Positions 40,681 to 50,008 are shown, counted from the stretch's first letter. The stretch is DNA of 64,000 bases from Rhizobium sp. 2MFCol3.1 (GCF_000377565.1 NZ_KB898354.1:248001-312000); one strand, 5' to 3'. The notes: a model not told the origin generated them from the sequence alone. Made by a program: numbers and translations.

Positions 40681-42147
40681 TCAAACCACCTCCTCGAACC
40701 GCCGCAACTCAGCCGGCGCACCCGTCGTCTCCAGATAAAACCGCGTCAGCAAATTCTTCGCCGTCAGCTGCCGATACTCCGACGTGGCGCGCCAATCCGA
40801 AAGCGGCTGGAAATCGCTGTCGAAGGCGCATCTCACCGTCTCGATCGTTTCTTCGTTCCACGGCCGGCCGATGAGTTCGTTTTCGACGGCGCGGGCGCGT
40901 TTGGGCGTGCCGGCCATGCCGCCGAAGGCTATTCTCACATCGTTGACGTCGCCCTGCTCGTCGAGCGTCAGATAGAAGGCGCCGAGGACGGCGGTGATGT
41001 CCTCGTCGCGGCGCTTGGTGATCTTGTAGACGGCGAAATGCGTGTCCTCGGCCGGGTAGGGCACGAAGAGGCTCTCGACGAACTCGCCGGGGCGGCGGTC
41101 CTGCTTGCCGTAGTCGATGAAATAATCCTCCAGCCGCAGCATGCGCGTGCCCTCCGTCGAGCGCAGCTTGACGGTGGCGCCGAGCGCGATCAGCGGCGGT
41201 GGGCTGTCGCCGATCGGCGAGCCGTTGGCGATGTTGCCGCCGATCGTACCCATGTTGCGCACCTGCTCGCCGCCGATGCGGGTGATCAGCCGGCCGAGCG
41301 TCGGCACCTTGCTGGCGATGGTCTCGAAGGCGCGGGTATAGGTCACGCCGGCGCCGATGGTGATGCCGCCTTCGCCTGAGGTGATCGTCTGCAATTCCTG
41401 GAGATGGTTGATGAAGACCACGGGGTTCAGCGCCCGCATCTGCTTGGTCACCCACAGCCCGACATCGGTCGAGCCGGCGACGATGGTTGCCTTCGGCTCG
41501 TCGGCCAGAATGCGCGCCAGCGCTTCCAGCGAGCCCGGCACCAGCAGACGTTCCTCGCCCGAGGTGATCGAGATGGTGCCCGATCCCTGCATCGCCCACA
41601 ATCTTGCGACGATGTCGGAACGGGTGCGCTCCAGCGGGTCGAACAGCGCGCTCGGCCGCGTCCTCGCCACCTGCTCGGCGGCCTTGACGATCGGTTCGTA
41701 GCCGGTGCAGCGACAGAGATTGCCCTGCAGCGCCTTTTCGATCTCGGCGCGATCGGGATTGCTGTTTGAAAGCCACAATCCGTACATCGACATGACGAAG
41801 CCGGGGGTGCAGAAGCCACATTGCGAGCCGTGACAGTCGACCATCGCCTGCTGCACCGGATGCAGCGTGCCGTCCTTGGCCGCCAGATGCTCGACGGTGA
41901 CGACATGGGTGGCGTTCAGCGAGCCGATGAAGCGGATGCAGGCATTGACGGATTCATAGTGCAACTTGCCGTCGATCAGCCGGCCGACCAAAACCGTGCA
42001 GGCGCCACAGTCGCCCTCGGCGCATCCTTCCTTCGTGCCCGTCAGCCGGCGCTTCAGCCGCAGGAAATCGAGAAGCGTCTCGGTAGGCTTGACGTCTTTC
42101 AGCGTGACCTCTTCGCCGTTCAGGATAAAGCGGATGCTGTCGTTCAT
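40681..42147 (-). CDS. xdhA: Xanthine dehydrogenase small subunit, 2Fe-2S and FAD domains
   Basis: 488 residues. Residues 1-165 hold two [2Fe-2S] clusters: a plant-type one (GCAEGDCGACTV) and a C-terminal one (GSQCGFCTPGFVMSMYGL ... NLCRCTGYEPI). Residues 190-480 are the FAD-binding domain (ATIVAGSTDVGLWVTKQ, RNMGTIGGNIANGSPIGDSPP). It passes electrons from XdhB to NAD+. Thirty-three bases separate it from bdhA upstream. As I recall, S. meliloti has a bdhA-xdhA2-xdhB2 operon of the same order. Confidence 0.96.
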   Translation of the reverse strand: MNDSIRFILNGEEVTLKDVKPTETLLDFLRLKRRLTGTKEGCAEGDCGACTVLVGRLIDGKLHYESVNACIRFIGSLNATHVVTVEHLAAKDGTLHPVQQAMVDCHGSQCGFCTPGFVMSMYGLWLSNSNPDRAEIEKALQGNLCRCTGYEPIVKAAEQVARTRPSALFDPLERTRSDIVARLWAMQGSGTISITSGEERLLVPGSLEALARILADEPKATIVAGSTDVGLWVTKQMRALNPVVFINHLQELQTITSGEGGITIGAGVTYTRAFETIASKVPTLGRLITRIGGEQVRNMGTIGGNIANGSPIGDSPPPLIALGATVKLRSTEGTRMLRLEDYFIDYGKQDRRPGEFVESLFVPYPAEDTHFAVYKITKRRDEDITAVLGAFYLTLDEQGDVNDVRIAFGGMAGTPKRARAVENELIGRPWNEETIETVRCAFDSDFQPLSDWRATSEYRQLTAKNLLTRFYLETTGAPAELRRFEEVV

Positions 42148-42180
42148 GTCGTTCCCGGTTTTTCTCTTTATTTGAAATGG

Positions 42181-42957
42181 TTATGCCGCCGTCCAGCCCC
42201 CGTCAATCGAGATGTGGGTGCCCGTCACCTGGCGGGCCTCGTCGCTGGCGAGATAAAGCGCCAGCGCGCCGATCTCCTCGGCCTTGACGAATTCATGCGT
42301 CGGCTGCGCCTTCAGGATCACCTCGGTCTTGACCTGTTCCTCGGTCATCCCGCGCGCCTTGGCGGTATCCGGGATCTGCTTTTCCACCAGCGGGGTCAGC
42401 ACGTATCCCGGGCAAATGGCGTTGACGGTCACGCCCGTTTCGGCAAGCTCAAGTGCGGCTGTCTTCGTCAGGCCGAGTATACCATGCTTTGCCGCGACAT
42501 AGGCGGATTTGAACGGCGAGGCGACGAGGGCGTGGGCGGACGCGATATTGATGATGCGCCCGTGCTTCTTCTCCTTCATCAGCGGGATCGCCGCGCGCAT
42601 GGTGTGAAACGCGCTGGAGAGATTGATCGCGATGATCTGGTCCCACTTGTCGATGGGGAAATCCTCGATTTTCTCGACATGCTGGATGCCGGCATTGTTG
42701 ACGAGCACGTCCACCGTGCCGAAGGTCTTCGCGGCGGTGGCAATGAGGTCGGCGATCTCGTCGGGCTTGGTCATGTCGGCTGGGTGATGGATGACGCCTG
42801 CTTTCGAGAGTGATTCAAGCCGTTCGGTTATGCCCTTGATTTCCTCGGGCTTTCCGAAGCCGTTGAGGACGATGTTGTCACCCTTGCCGGCAAACGCGGT
42901 GGCGATCGCCAGCCCGATGCCGCTGGTGGATCCGGTGACGACGACTGTTCTGGCCAT
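42181..42957 (-). CDS. bdhA: D-3-hydroxybutyrate dehydrogenase
   Basis: 258 residues, short-chain dehydrogenase. NAD motif GSTSGIGLAIA at 9-19, NNAG, catalytic Ser (IASAHALVAS) and YVAAK. The CPGYVLTPLVEKQIPDTAKARGMTEEQV segment is distinctive of hydroxybutyrate dehydrogenases. It interconverts D-3-hydroxybutyrate and acetoacetate in polyhydroxybutyrate turnover. First gene of the bdhA-xdhA-xdhB run, matching the known rhizobial association of these functions. Confidence 0.95.
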   Translation of the reverse strand: MARTVVVTGSTSGIGLAIATAFAGKGDNIVLNGFGKPEEIKGITERLESLSKAGVIHHPADMTKPDEIADLIATAAKTFGTVDVLVNNAGIQHVEKIEDFPIDKWDQIIAINLSSAFHTMRAAIPLMKEKKHGRIINIASAHALVASPFKSAYVAAKHGILGLTKTAALELAETGVTVNAICPGYVLTPLVEKQIPDTAKARGMTEEQVKTEVILKAQPTHEFVKAEEIGALALYLASDEARQVTGTHISIDGGWTAA

Positions 42958-43088
42958 GAGGTTCTCCGATTTGTCCTGCGACGCGGTTGTGAGGAGCGTA
43001 GTCCGGAATCGGTTGGGCTGGCAATTGGGGGACGATGTTGTGGGGAGGCATCAGTGTCGGGAGAGCCATTCCCGTCGTGCTGATGGGA

Positions 43089-43208
43089 CGTGCTTAGATC
43101 CTCGGCACGAGGCCGAGGATGACGCCGAGTTTTTTGTAACCGATTGAACACTAAGCGAAATCTCGCCCGCAACGTCATCCTCGGGCTCGTGCCGAGGATC
43201 TAAGCACG
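43089..43208. repeat. Long inverted repeat between bdhA and glpK
   Basis: Arms of 36 bases at 43089-43124 and 43173-43208 are complementary except at one position, with a 48-base loop. Each arm itself contains a CCTCGG...CCGAGG stem. It is likely a member of a dispersed rhizobial repeat family. It sits between divergent genes about 130 bases from each, so it could also insulate their promoters. No gene is seen in the 42958-43350 interval. Confidence 0.75.
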
Positions 43209-43350
43209 CCGCCCGGAATGCAACGGTGATGGCATCCCGAAGCCTGCAACACCCAAAACCAACCGCCCAACAAATTTCACTTTAATTTCTTTTCACATTC
43301 GTTTGCCTGCATTATTCATTCAATCCGAAGCAGTTCATGGGAGGATGACA

Positions 43351-44844
43351 ATGGCGGGGTATGTACTGGCGATCGATCAGGGGACGACGTCGACGCGGGC
43401 GATCGTGTTCGATGGCGAGATGAAGATCGCCGGCGCGGGCCAGAAGGAATTCAAGCAGATCTATCCGCAATCCGGCTGGGTCGAGCATGATCCCGAAGAG
43501 ATCTGGGACAGCGTCGTCTCGACCATCAAGATGGCGATCCGCGAGGCGAAGATCAGCGCCAAGGACATCGCGGCACTCGGGATCACCAACCAGCGCGAGA
43601 CGGTTGTCGTCTGGGAGCGCGAGAGCGGCAAGCCGATCCACAACGCCATCGTCTGGCAGGACCGCCGCACGGCAAGCTACTGCGACAAGCTGAAGAAGCA
43701 GGATCTGGAAAAGACCTTCACCAAGAAGACCGGGCTGCTGCTCGATCCCTATTTCTCCGGCACCAAGCTTTCCTGGATGCTCGCCAATGTGAAGGGGGCG
43801 AGGGCGCGGGCGGCCAAGGGCGAGCTCTGCTTCGGCACGATCGACACGTTTCTGATCTGGCGGCTCACCGGCGGCAAGAGCTTCGTGACCGATGCCACCA
43901 ATGCGTCGCGGACGCTGATGTACAACATCGCCAGCAACGAATGGGACAAGGACCTCTTGGAGATCCTGCGCGTTCCCTCGGCGATGCTGCCCGAGGTGAA
44001 GGATTGCGCGGCCGATTTCGGCGTTACCGAACCTCACATCTTCGGCGCCGCGATCCCGATCCTGGGCGTTGCCGGCGACCAGCATGCGGCGACGATCGGG
44101 CAGGCCTGCTTCGAGCCGGGCATGATGAAATCCACCTACGGCACCGGTTGCTTTGCCGTGCTCAACACCGGCGCCGACATGGTGCGCTCGAAAAACCGGC
44201 TCTTGACGACCATCGCCTACCGGCTGGACGGCGAGACGACCTATGCGCTTGAGGGCTCGATCTTTATCGCCGGAGCCGCCGTGCAATGGCTGCGCGACGG
44301 GCTCGGCATCATCGACAGCGCCTCGAAGACCGGAGAACTGGCCGATGCCGCCGACCCCTCGCAGGAGGTCTATCTGGTTCCGGCCTTCACCGGGCTCGGC
44401 GCGCCGCACTGGGATGCGAACGCCCGCGGCGCGATCTTCGGCCTGACGCGCAACAGCGGGCCGAAGGAGTTCGCGCGCGCGGCGCTCGAGGCTGTCTGCT
44501 ACCAGTCGCGAGACCTGCTCGACGCCATGCACAAGGACTGGAAGGGCGGCGTCGACGAGACGGTGCTGCGCGTCGACGGCGGCATGGTGGCCTCCGACTG
44601 GACCATGCAGCGGCTGGCCGACATTCTCGACGCACCCGTCGACCGCCCCGTGATCCTTGAGACCACGGCGCTGGGCGCCGCCTGGCTCGCCGGCAGCCGG
44701 GCGGGTGTCTGGCCCGACAAGGCGGCGTTCGCCAAGAACTGGAAGCGCAACAACCGCTTCGAGCCGGATATGGACGAGAAGACGCGGGCGGCGAAGCTCA
44801 AGGGTTGGCGGAGTGCGGTGAAGCGGACGTTGAGTGAGGGGTGA
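43351..44844 (+). CDS. glpK: Glycerol kinase
   Basis: 497 residues, FGGY kinase family. The N-terminal [18 protein letters not shown] is the phosphate loop; the signatures [39 protein letters not shown] and [17 protein letters not shown] are typical of GlpK. It phosphorylates glycerol to glycerol-3-phosphate. ATG 43351 is six bases after a GGGAGG site. Upstream, TTTCAC at 43275 and 43291 within T-rich DNA may be DeoR-type (GlpR) contacts, which is speculative. The gene stands alone; no transporter or glpD is adjacent. Confidence 0.96.
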   Translation: MAGYVLAIDQGTTSTRAIVFDGEMKIAGAGQKEFKQIYPQSGWVEHDPEEIWDSVVSTIKMAIREAKISAKDIAALGITNQRETVVVWERESGKPIHNAIVWQDRRTASYCDKLKKQDLEKTFTKKTGLLLDPYFSGTKLSWMLANVKGARARAAKGELCFGTIDTFLIWRLTGGKSFVTDATNASRTLMYNIASNEWDKDLLEILRVPSAMLPEVKDCAADFGVTEPHIFGAAIPILGVAGDQHAATIGQACFEPGMMKSTYGTGCFAVLNTGADMVRSKNRLLTTIAYRLDGETTYALEGSIFIAGAAVQWLRDGLGIIDSASKTGELADAADPSQEVYLVPAFTGLGAPHWDANARGAIFGLTRNSGPKEFARAALEAVCYQSRDLLDAMHKDWKGGVDETVLRVDGGMVASDWTMQRLADILDAPVDRPVILETTALGAAWLAGSRAGVWPDKAAFAKNWKRNNRFEPDMDEKTRAAKLKGWRSAVKRTLSEG

Positions 44845-44908
44845 GAGGATTGCGGCTACGGCTGCGACTTTTATTAAGATCGGCAGGCGTCGGCTGCTGA
44901 ACAGCAAT

Positions 44909-45334
44909 TCAGCAGCCGACGACCTGAATATAGCCTGCTTCCGCTATCTGACCCAATGTTGCGTCTCGGGTGACAATCGGGACTTTCTTGTATCTGGCAG
45001 TTGCCATGATGTAGCAATCGCCGGGGTCTTTGTGACCGGTCTTCGCAATTATGTTGGCAGCTTCAAGGGCGATCGTCGGACCTATCGGCACCAGTTTGGA
45101 CGAGGTGGCGTCGAGTGCTGCTTTAAACCAATCTTTTACGCTGAAGTTGCCGATATCAGGGGCATTCGTTTTCTTGTTGACCGCAATCGCCAATTCCCAT
45201 GCCGTGATCGGTGAAACGAAAAGCCTACCGGCTTCTTGAGCGCCGGCTATCGCGACCAATGCGTCGTCATGAAGTGTTTCCGGCTGTGTGACCAACCACA
45301 ACAAAGCGTGCGTGTCGAGGACCGCTCCAGCCAA
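44909..45334 (-). CDS. vapC: VapC-like PIN-domain toxin
   Basis: 141 residues of the PIN fold. Acidic residues of the RNase site are in VLDTHALLW (Asp6-7), PITAWELAI (Glu), and HKDPGDCYIMATA (Asp). The start must lie before the first Asp, and the only available codon is TTG at 45334, immediately after the stop of the antitoxin gene. It is therefore a TTG-started, translationally coupled gene. It likely cleaves tRNA or rRNA when free of its partner. Confidence 0.87.
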   Translation of the reverse strand: MAGAVLDTHALLWLVTQPETLHDDALVAIAGAQEAGRLFVSPITAWELAIAVNKKTNAPDIGNFSVKDWFKAALDATSSKLVPIGPTIALEAANIIAKTGHKDPGDCYIMATARYKKVPIVTRDATLGQIAEAGYIQVVGC

Positions 45335-45514
45335 TTACCTGGCCTTCGGCTTTTCTTTAAGCACCTGTTTTGCAATGGGTTTGGTCAGATCGAGGCCAGG
45401 CTTGATTGAAAGCTCGCTTCCCTTGAGCGCACCGGCACCCTTCACGGTCACGAGCTGTCCTGTTCGCGAGTTGCGAACCGTGACGCTTGCTGGTGATGCT
45501 TTTACCTGAACCAT
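45335..45514 (-). CDS. Small antitoxin partner of the PIN-domain toxin
   Basis: 59 residues: MVQVKASPASVTVRNSRTG, then a Lys/Gly-rich middle and a basic C-terminus (QVLKEKPKAR). It directly precedes the toxin with no spacer, so it is the natural antitoxin. It lacks an obvious AbrB, RHH or Phd signature, so the family is uncertain. A GTTATCTCC region upstream contains no strong Shine-Dalgarno apart from a GTTATC-ccATG-like context. It is short enough to be missed by annotation cut-offs. Confidence 0.65.
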   Translation of the reverse strand: MVQVKASPASVTVRNSRTGQLVTVKGAGALKGSELSIKPGLDLTKPIAKQVLKEKPKAR

Positions 45515-45536
45515 GGAGATAACATGACTTCAAAAC

Positions 45537-45558
45537 ATGCTTAGTTCAAGCGAAGCAT
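45537..45558. promoter_or_regulatory. Inverted repeat upstream of the vapBC-like pair
   Basis: ATGCTT (45537-45542) and AAGCAT (45553-45558) are exact complements 10 bases apart, 23 bases before the antitoxin start. It is placed as expected for an autoregulatory operator. The arms are short. Confidence 0.3.
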
Positions 45559-45684
45559 TCAGAAACAATCTCCGACAGCACGCCGCAGTTCAGTCCAGTC
45601 ATGTCTTCCACATCTCACTAATTTTTTGCTGCGTCCTGTCGGCGGGCGCGTTACTCCTTCGTCATTGAGGAAGAGGAGTATGAG

Positions 45685-46059
45685 ATGCTGTATGCGATCC
45701 TTTGCTATGCCGATGAAGAGCGGGTTTTCTCCTGGACCAAGGAGGAAGAGGACGCCGTGATGGCGAAGCTTTATGCGGTTCAGGCGCCCTTGGCCGAAAG
45801 CGGCAAGCTCGGGCCTGTCGGCCGGCTGATGCCGACGACGGCGGCGACCACCGTGCGCAAGGGCAAGGAAGAGCCGCTGGTGCTCGATGGTCCGTTTGCC
45901 GAGACCAAGGAGGCGCTGCTCGGCTTCTACGTGGTCGACTTCGACACGCTGGAGGAGGCCGTTGCCTTTTCCAAAGAGCTTTCGTCAGTCAATCCCGGCT
46001 CCACATCCTATGAAATCAGGCCGTTCTACGTGTTCCGGCCGGGAGAGAGTGCGACATGA
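45685..46059 (+). CDS. YCII/DGPF-domain protein
   Basis: 124 residues. It starts MLYAILCYADEERVFSW and carries the family motif LDGPFAETKEALLGFYVVD. YCII-like domains form ferredoxin-like barrels of unproven activity. It overlaps the following ECF sigma gene by ATGA. DGPF proteins of this kind are the conserved partners of ECF42-type sigma factors, so this gene is probably functionally tied to, or controlled by, that factor. Confidence 0.88.
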   Translation: MLYAILCYADEERVFSWTKEEEDAVMAKLYAVQAPLAESGKLGPVGRLMPTTAATTVRKGKEEPLVLDGPFAETKEALLGFYVVDFDTLEEAVAFSKELSSVNPGSTSYEIRPFYVFRPGESAT

Positions 46060-47315
46060 CAGACATTGCCTGGATCGACGTGACGCTCGCTTCCGCCCGG
46101 CCGAAGGCGCTCGGCGCGCTGCTCAGATACTTTCGCGATCTCGATATCGCGGAAGAGGCCTTTCAGGAGGCCTGCCTGCGCGCCATCAGAACCTGGCCGG
46201 ACAAGGGGCCGCCGCGCGATCCGACGGCATGGCTGATCTTCGTCGGCCGCAACAGCGGCATCGACGCGGTGCGCAAGCGTTCGAAGACCCAGGCGCTGCC
46301 GGACGAGGAGCTGATCTCAGACACCGAGGATGCCGAGAGCGATATCGCCGAGCGGCTGGATACGTCCAATTATCGCGACGACATATTGCGGCTACTCTTC
46401 ATCTGCTGCCACCCCGACCTGCCGGCGACGCAGCAGATCGCGTTGGCGCTCAGGATCGTCTCCGGCCTCTCGGTGCAGCAGATCGCCCGCGCCTTCCTGG
46501 TCGGCGAGAGTGCCATGGAGCAGCGGATCACGCGGGCCAAGGCGCGTGTCGCCAAGGCCGGCGTTCCCTTCGAGACGCCGGATGCGGCGGAGCGGGCCGA
46601 GCGGCTGTCGATCGTCTCGACGATGATCTATCTCGTCTTCAACGAGGGCTACAGCCAGGCCGACCCCAAGGCGGAGGCCTGCGCCTTTTCCGACGAGGCG
46701 ATCCGGCTGGCGCGGCTTTTGCTGCGTATCTTTCCTGCAGAGCCGGAGCTGATGGGGCTGTTGGCGCTGATGCTCTTGCAGATCTCCCGGCGCCCGGCGC
46801 GCTTCAGCGCCGACAACGAGATCGTGCTGCTCGAGGATCAGGATCGGTCGCTCTGGAACCGCGAGCTGATCAACGAAGCGTTGGCTTTGCTCGACAAGGC
46901 GATCCGCCACCGGCAGCCGGGAAGCTACCAGTTTCAGGCGGCGATCGCGGCGCTGCATTCGCGCGCCAAGAGGGCCGAAGATACCGACTGGGAGGAGATC
47001 GAGCTACTCTACCGCGCGCTGGAGCGCATGCAGCCGTCCCCCGTCATCACGCTCAACCGGGCGGTCGCCGTGTCGAAGCTCAGAGGGCCGGGCGAGGCGC
47101 TGACATTGGTGGAGACGCTCGGTGAAAAGCTCGACGGCTATTTCTACTATCACGGCCTGCGCGGCGGGCTGTTGAAGCAGATCGGCCGGCCGCGCGAGGC
47201 GCGCGAGGCTTTCGATCGGGCGATCGCGCTGGCGCATTCTGCACCCGAGGCCGCGCATATCCGCCGGCAGATCGACAGCCTGAAGATGGAGCCGGCGTTG
47301 CCGGCGGTGAAATAA
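46056..47315 (+). CDS. ECF sigma factor with long C-terminal extension (ECF42 type)
   Basis: 419 residues, about twice the usual ECF size. Sigma region 2 lies near 15-80 (LLRYFRDLDIAEEAFQEACLRAIRTWP) and region 4 near 110-165 (QIALALRIVSGLSVQQIARAFLVGESAMEQRITRAKARV). From about residue 180 the extension (IYLVFNEGYSQADPKAEACAFSDEAIRLARLL, ALNRAVAVSKLRGPGEAL-like helices) is TPR-like. No anti-sigma gene is adjacent, as is normal for ECF42, where the extension itself regulates activity. It probably drives the YCII gene and perhaps the two genes downstream. Confidence 0.9.
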   Translation: MTDIAWIDVTLASARPKALGALLRYFRDLDIAEEAFQEACLRAIRTWPDKGPPRDPTAWLIFVGRNSGIDAVRKRSKTQALPDEELISDTEDAESDIAERLDTSNYRDDILRLLFICCHPDLPATQQIALALRIVSGLSVQQIARAFLVGESAMEQRITRAKARVAKAGVPFETPDAAERAERLSIVSTMIYLVFNEGYSQADPKAEACAFSDEAIRLARLLLRIFPAEPELMGLLALMLLQISRRPARFSADNEIVLLEDQDRSLWNRELINEALALLDKAIRHRQPGSYQFQAAIAALHSRAKRAEDTDWEEIELLYRALERMQPSPVITLNRAVAVSKLRGPGEALTLVETLGEKLDGYFYYHGLRGGLLKQIGRPREAREAFDRAIALAHSAPEAAHIRRQIDSLKMEPALPAVK

Positions 47316-47413
47316 TTCCAGAAATCACCTTGCGCCTTGTCGGATCGGCGACATCTCAAACGTTCTTGTAACAGACTGATCAAGAACAGGTTTCACGAAA
47401 CAGGAGACGACAC

Positions 47414-47875
47414 ATGACCGCCATGCACGAGCTTATTCTGGTCCGCGAATTCGATGCGCCGCGCGAAAAGATCTTCAAGGCCTGGACCGATCCCGAGCTG
47501 ATGAAGGAGTGGTTTGTGCCGCGTCCCTGGACGATATCCGACGCCAAGCTCGACGTGCGCGCCGGCGGCGCCAATCTGATCGTGATGCGCAGCCCAGAGG
47601 GGCAGGAGTTTCCCAATCGCGGCGTTTATCTCGAAGTGATCGAGAAAGAGAAGCTGGTCTTCACCGACGCCTATACCAGCGCCTGGGTGCCATCCGAAAA
47701 GCCGTTCATGACGGCGACCGTACTGCTCGAGGATCTCGGCAACGGCCGCACCAAATACACGGCAACGGCCGTGCACTGGACCGCCGAGGACAAGAAGACC
47801 CACGAGGAAATGGGTTTTCACGAGGGCTGGGGCAAATGCGCCGATCAGCTCGCCGAGCTTCTGGCGCGGATGTGA
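47414..47875 (+). CDS. SRPBCC/AHSA1-domain protein
   Basis: 153 residues. LVREFDAPREKIFKAWTDPELMKEWFVPRPW is a classic START-like AHSA1 opening, and the C-terminal helix is GFHEGWGKCADQLAELLARM. These form a hydrophobic ligand cavity. It is 98 bases after the ECF sigma gene; SRPBCC genes are frequent ECF42/YCII neighbours. An AACAGGAGACGAC ribosome site precedes the ATG. Ligand unknown. Confidence 0.88.
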   Translation: MTAMHELILVREFDAPREKIFKAWTDPELMKEWFVPRPWTISDAKLDVRAGGANLIVMRSPEGQEFPNRGVYLEVIEKEKLVFTDAYTSAWVPSEKPFMTATVLLEDLGNGRTKYTATAVHWTAEDKKTHEEMGFHEGWGKCADQLAELLARM

Positions 47876-47905
47876 TTCGAACAAGCCGAACAAGGGGATG
47901 GGACG

Positions 47906-48322
47906 ATGTCCGCAATCATTGATTCAAATCCTGCGCAACCGCGCTGGCAGACCATCACCGGCCTCGTGCTCAGCGGCCTCATCGTCGCCTTCCTCGTCTT
48001 CGACGGCGCGATCAAGCTGGTACCGATCGCGCCCGTGACCGAAACGCTGACGGCGCTCGGCTACTCCGCCGACCCGATGCTGGCCCGCAGCCTCGGCATC
48101 ATCACGCTCGCCTGCGCGCTGCTTTACGCCATCCCGCGCACCTCGGTGCTGGGAGCGATCCTGCTCACCGGCCTGCTCGGCGGCGCGATCGCCACGCATT
48201 TGAGGGTCGGGAGCCCGGTGTTTTCGCATCTGCTCTTCGGCGTCTATCTCGGGCTGATGGCCTGGGGCGGGCTCTATCTGCGCTACGAGGCGGTTCGCAG
48301 GATGATTCCGTTCAGGCTCTGA
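47906..48322 (+). CDS. DoxX-like membrane protein
   Basis: 138 residues with four hydrophobic segments, beginning around TITGLVLSGLIVAFLVFDGAIKL and including MLARSLGIITLACALLYAIPRTSVLGAILLTGLLGGAIATHLR, the typical core of small DoxX proteins. Role unproven; relatives have been linked to redox or detoxification functions. It lies 30 bases after the SRPBCC gene with GGGGATGGGACG upstream, so both are probably in the same transcript as the sigma factor. Confidence 0.85.
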   Translation: MSAIIDSNPAQPRWQTITGLVLSGLIVAFLVFDGAIKLVPIAPVTETLTALGYSADPMLARSLGIITLACALLYAIPRTSVLGAILLTGLLGGAIATHLRVGSPVFSHLLFGVYLGLMAWGGLYLRYEAVRRMIPFRL

Positions 48323-48393
48323 AGTGATTGAAATGAGAGTCGGATTTGGCGGCGGGGCCGGTACGGTTATCGGCGGCGGTCTCGGCCCGTGCC

Positions 48394-48771
48394 CTAAGAA
48401 AAGCCGACCGAGGGCGACGGCAATGCGAACCACACTCCTCCGGGACTGACATCTCCGGCTCCGGTTTCCAGCCACTCGCTTACGATCGAATTGGCGATAT
48501 CCAGGTCAGACTCGCCGTAATGTGTTTGTAGAATCCAGTCGAACTTCGTTCCCGCGCCGCCTTTCACAGGCTTGGCGCCCGAGGCAAGCAGCGCCAGGAT
48601 GCATTGTCTTATAAACTCGGTGAGCTCCGCGTTCTCCAGCTGAAAGCCGTCCCGCCCGGCTGGAACTATTTGCCATAAACCGACAGCATCGACCTCAAGT
48701 TCGTCTGGCAGCGTATCGATATGTTCGGCAATCGTATGGCCATAGATCTTATGACGGGTGTCCAGCTTCAT
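48394..48771 (-). CDS. Hypothetical protein
   Basis: About 125 residues from ATG 48771 (MKLDTRHKIYGHTIAEHIDTLP). The frame is open for 39 more codons, but that part looks unlike protein and overlaps the divergent promoter region. Features are a negatively charged, soluble sequence with AVGLWQIVPAGRDGFQLENAELTEFIRQCILALLASGAKPV and YGESDLDIANSIVSEWLE, apparently alternating helices and strands. No family recognised. GC and codon use are lower than in the neighbours. Confidence 0.55.
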   Translation of the reverse strand: MKLDTRHKIYGHTIAEHIDTLPDELEVDAVGLWQIVPAGRDGFQLENAELTEFIRQCILALLASGAKPVKGGAGTKFDWILQTHYGESDLDIANSIVSEWLETGAGDVSPGGVWFALPSPSVGFS

Positions 48772-48946
48772 TGGTGATGTGCCTCGATCCTGAGTGGAGA
48801 TTGGGATCGCTGTTTCTACGACGCTAGCTCTCGTTCCGCCTAGCTCCCCCATCAACTTTATCGAACGATCCGTTCTAGAATTTGTCATTGCGCCCCACCT
48901 CGGCCATCCTTATCTGCAATCTAAAGATTTCAACGGGATGCAAGCC

Positions 48947-50008
48947 ATGGAACTCGGCCTTTATACCTTCGCAGACGTCAACCCCAATCCTTCCAGGAGC
49001 AAGGGGGCGGAAGGGGCCGAGAGGTTGAAGCATCTGATCGAGGAGATCGAGCTTGCCGATCAGGTGGGCCTCGACGTCTTCGGGCTGGGTGAGCATCACC
49101 GGCCGGATTACGCGGCGTCCGCGCCGGCCGTGGCGCTGGCGGCGGCTGCGGTGAAGACCAAGAACATCCGGCTGACGAGCGCCGTCACCGTGCTGTCCTC
49201 CGACGATCCGGTGCGGGTGTTCCAACAGTTCTCGACGCTCGATCTTCTCTCCAACGGCCGCGCCGAGATCATGGCGGGGCGGGGGTCGTTCATCGAATCC
49301 TTCCCGCTGTTCGGCTATAATCTCGAGGATTACGACCAGCTTTTCGAGGAAAAACTCGACCTTCTGCTTGCCCTTCGCGACAGCGAGGCGGTGACGTGGT
49401 CGGGCGAGATGCGGCCTGCGATCAACGGGCGCGGCGTTTATCCAAGGCCGTTCCAGGACCCGCTGCCGGTGTGGATTGCGGTTGGCGGCACGCCGCAGTC
49501 GGTGGCGCGCGCGGGTGCGCTCGGGCTGCCGGTGGCGCTGGCCATCATTGGCGGCGAGCCGCATCGGTTTGCGCCGCTATTTGATCTCTATCGCGAGGCG
49601 GCACGGCGCGCCGGGCAGGATCAGGCCAAGCTGAAGACATCGATCAACGTGCACGGTTTCGTCGCCGACACGACGGATGCGGCGGCCGATCAGTTTTACG
49701 GACCGCAGGCGGAAGTGATGAACCGGATCGGCCGCGAGCGCGGTTGGGGGCCGACGAGCCGCCCGCATTTCGACGCCTCGCGCGGGCCGAAGGGGGCGCT
49801 CTTCGTCGGCGATCCTGAAGTGGTGGCCGAGAAGATCATCGCGCATCACAAGCTGTTCAAGAACGATCGCTTCCTGTTGCAGATGGCGATCGGCCTGATG
49901 CCGCACGACCAGATCATGCGCGGGATCGAGCTCTACGGCACGAAAGTCGCGCCGATCGTCAGAAAGGCATTGACTGAGAGCGGCGAAGGGGCGAAAGCCA
50001 GCGCCTAA
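48947..50008 (+). CDS. Luciferase-like flavin-dependent monooxygenase (LLM class)
   Basis: 353 residues from [62 protein letters not shown] and [17 protein letters not shown] are typical of bacterial luciferase-like TIM-barrel oxidoreductases that use FMNH2 or F420. The substrate is unknown. In-frame ATGs at 48938 and 48947 are close; the longer frame from 48794 is unlikely. Downstream 113 bases lead to map without a clear terminator. Confidence 0.88.
   Translation: MELGLYTFADVNPNPSRSKGAEGAERLKHLIEEIELADQVGLDVFGLGEHHRPDYAASAPAVALAAAAVKTKNIRLTSAVTVLSSDDPVRVFQQFSTLDLLSNGRAEIMAGRGSFIESFPLFGYNLEDYDQLFEEKLDLLLALRDSEAVTWSGEMRPAINGRGVYPRPFQDPLPVWIAVGGTPQSVARAGALGLPVALAIIGGEPHRFAPLFDLYREAARRAGQDQAKLKTSINVHGFVADTTDAAADQFYGPQAEVMNRIGRERGWGPTSRPHFDASRGPKGALFVGDPEVVAEKIIAHHKLFKNDRFLLQMAIGLMPHDQIMRGIELYGTKVAPIVRKALTESGEGAKASA

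Noticed and set aside
42958..43350. Searched for a gene or tRNA between bdhA and glpK
   Set aside because: The interval is filled by a long inverted repeat and promoter-like DNA; no cloverleaf or coding frame is seen.
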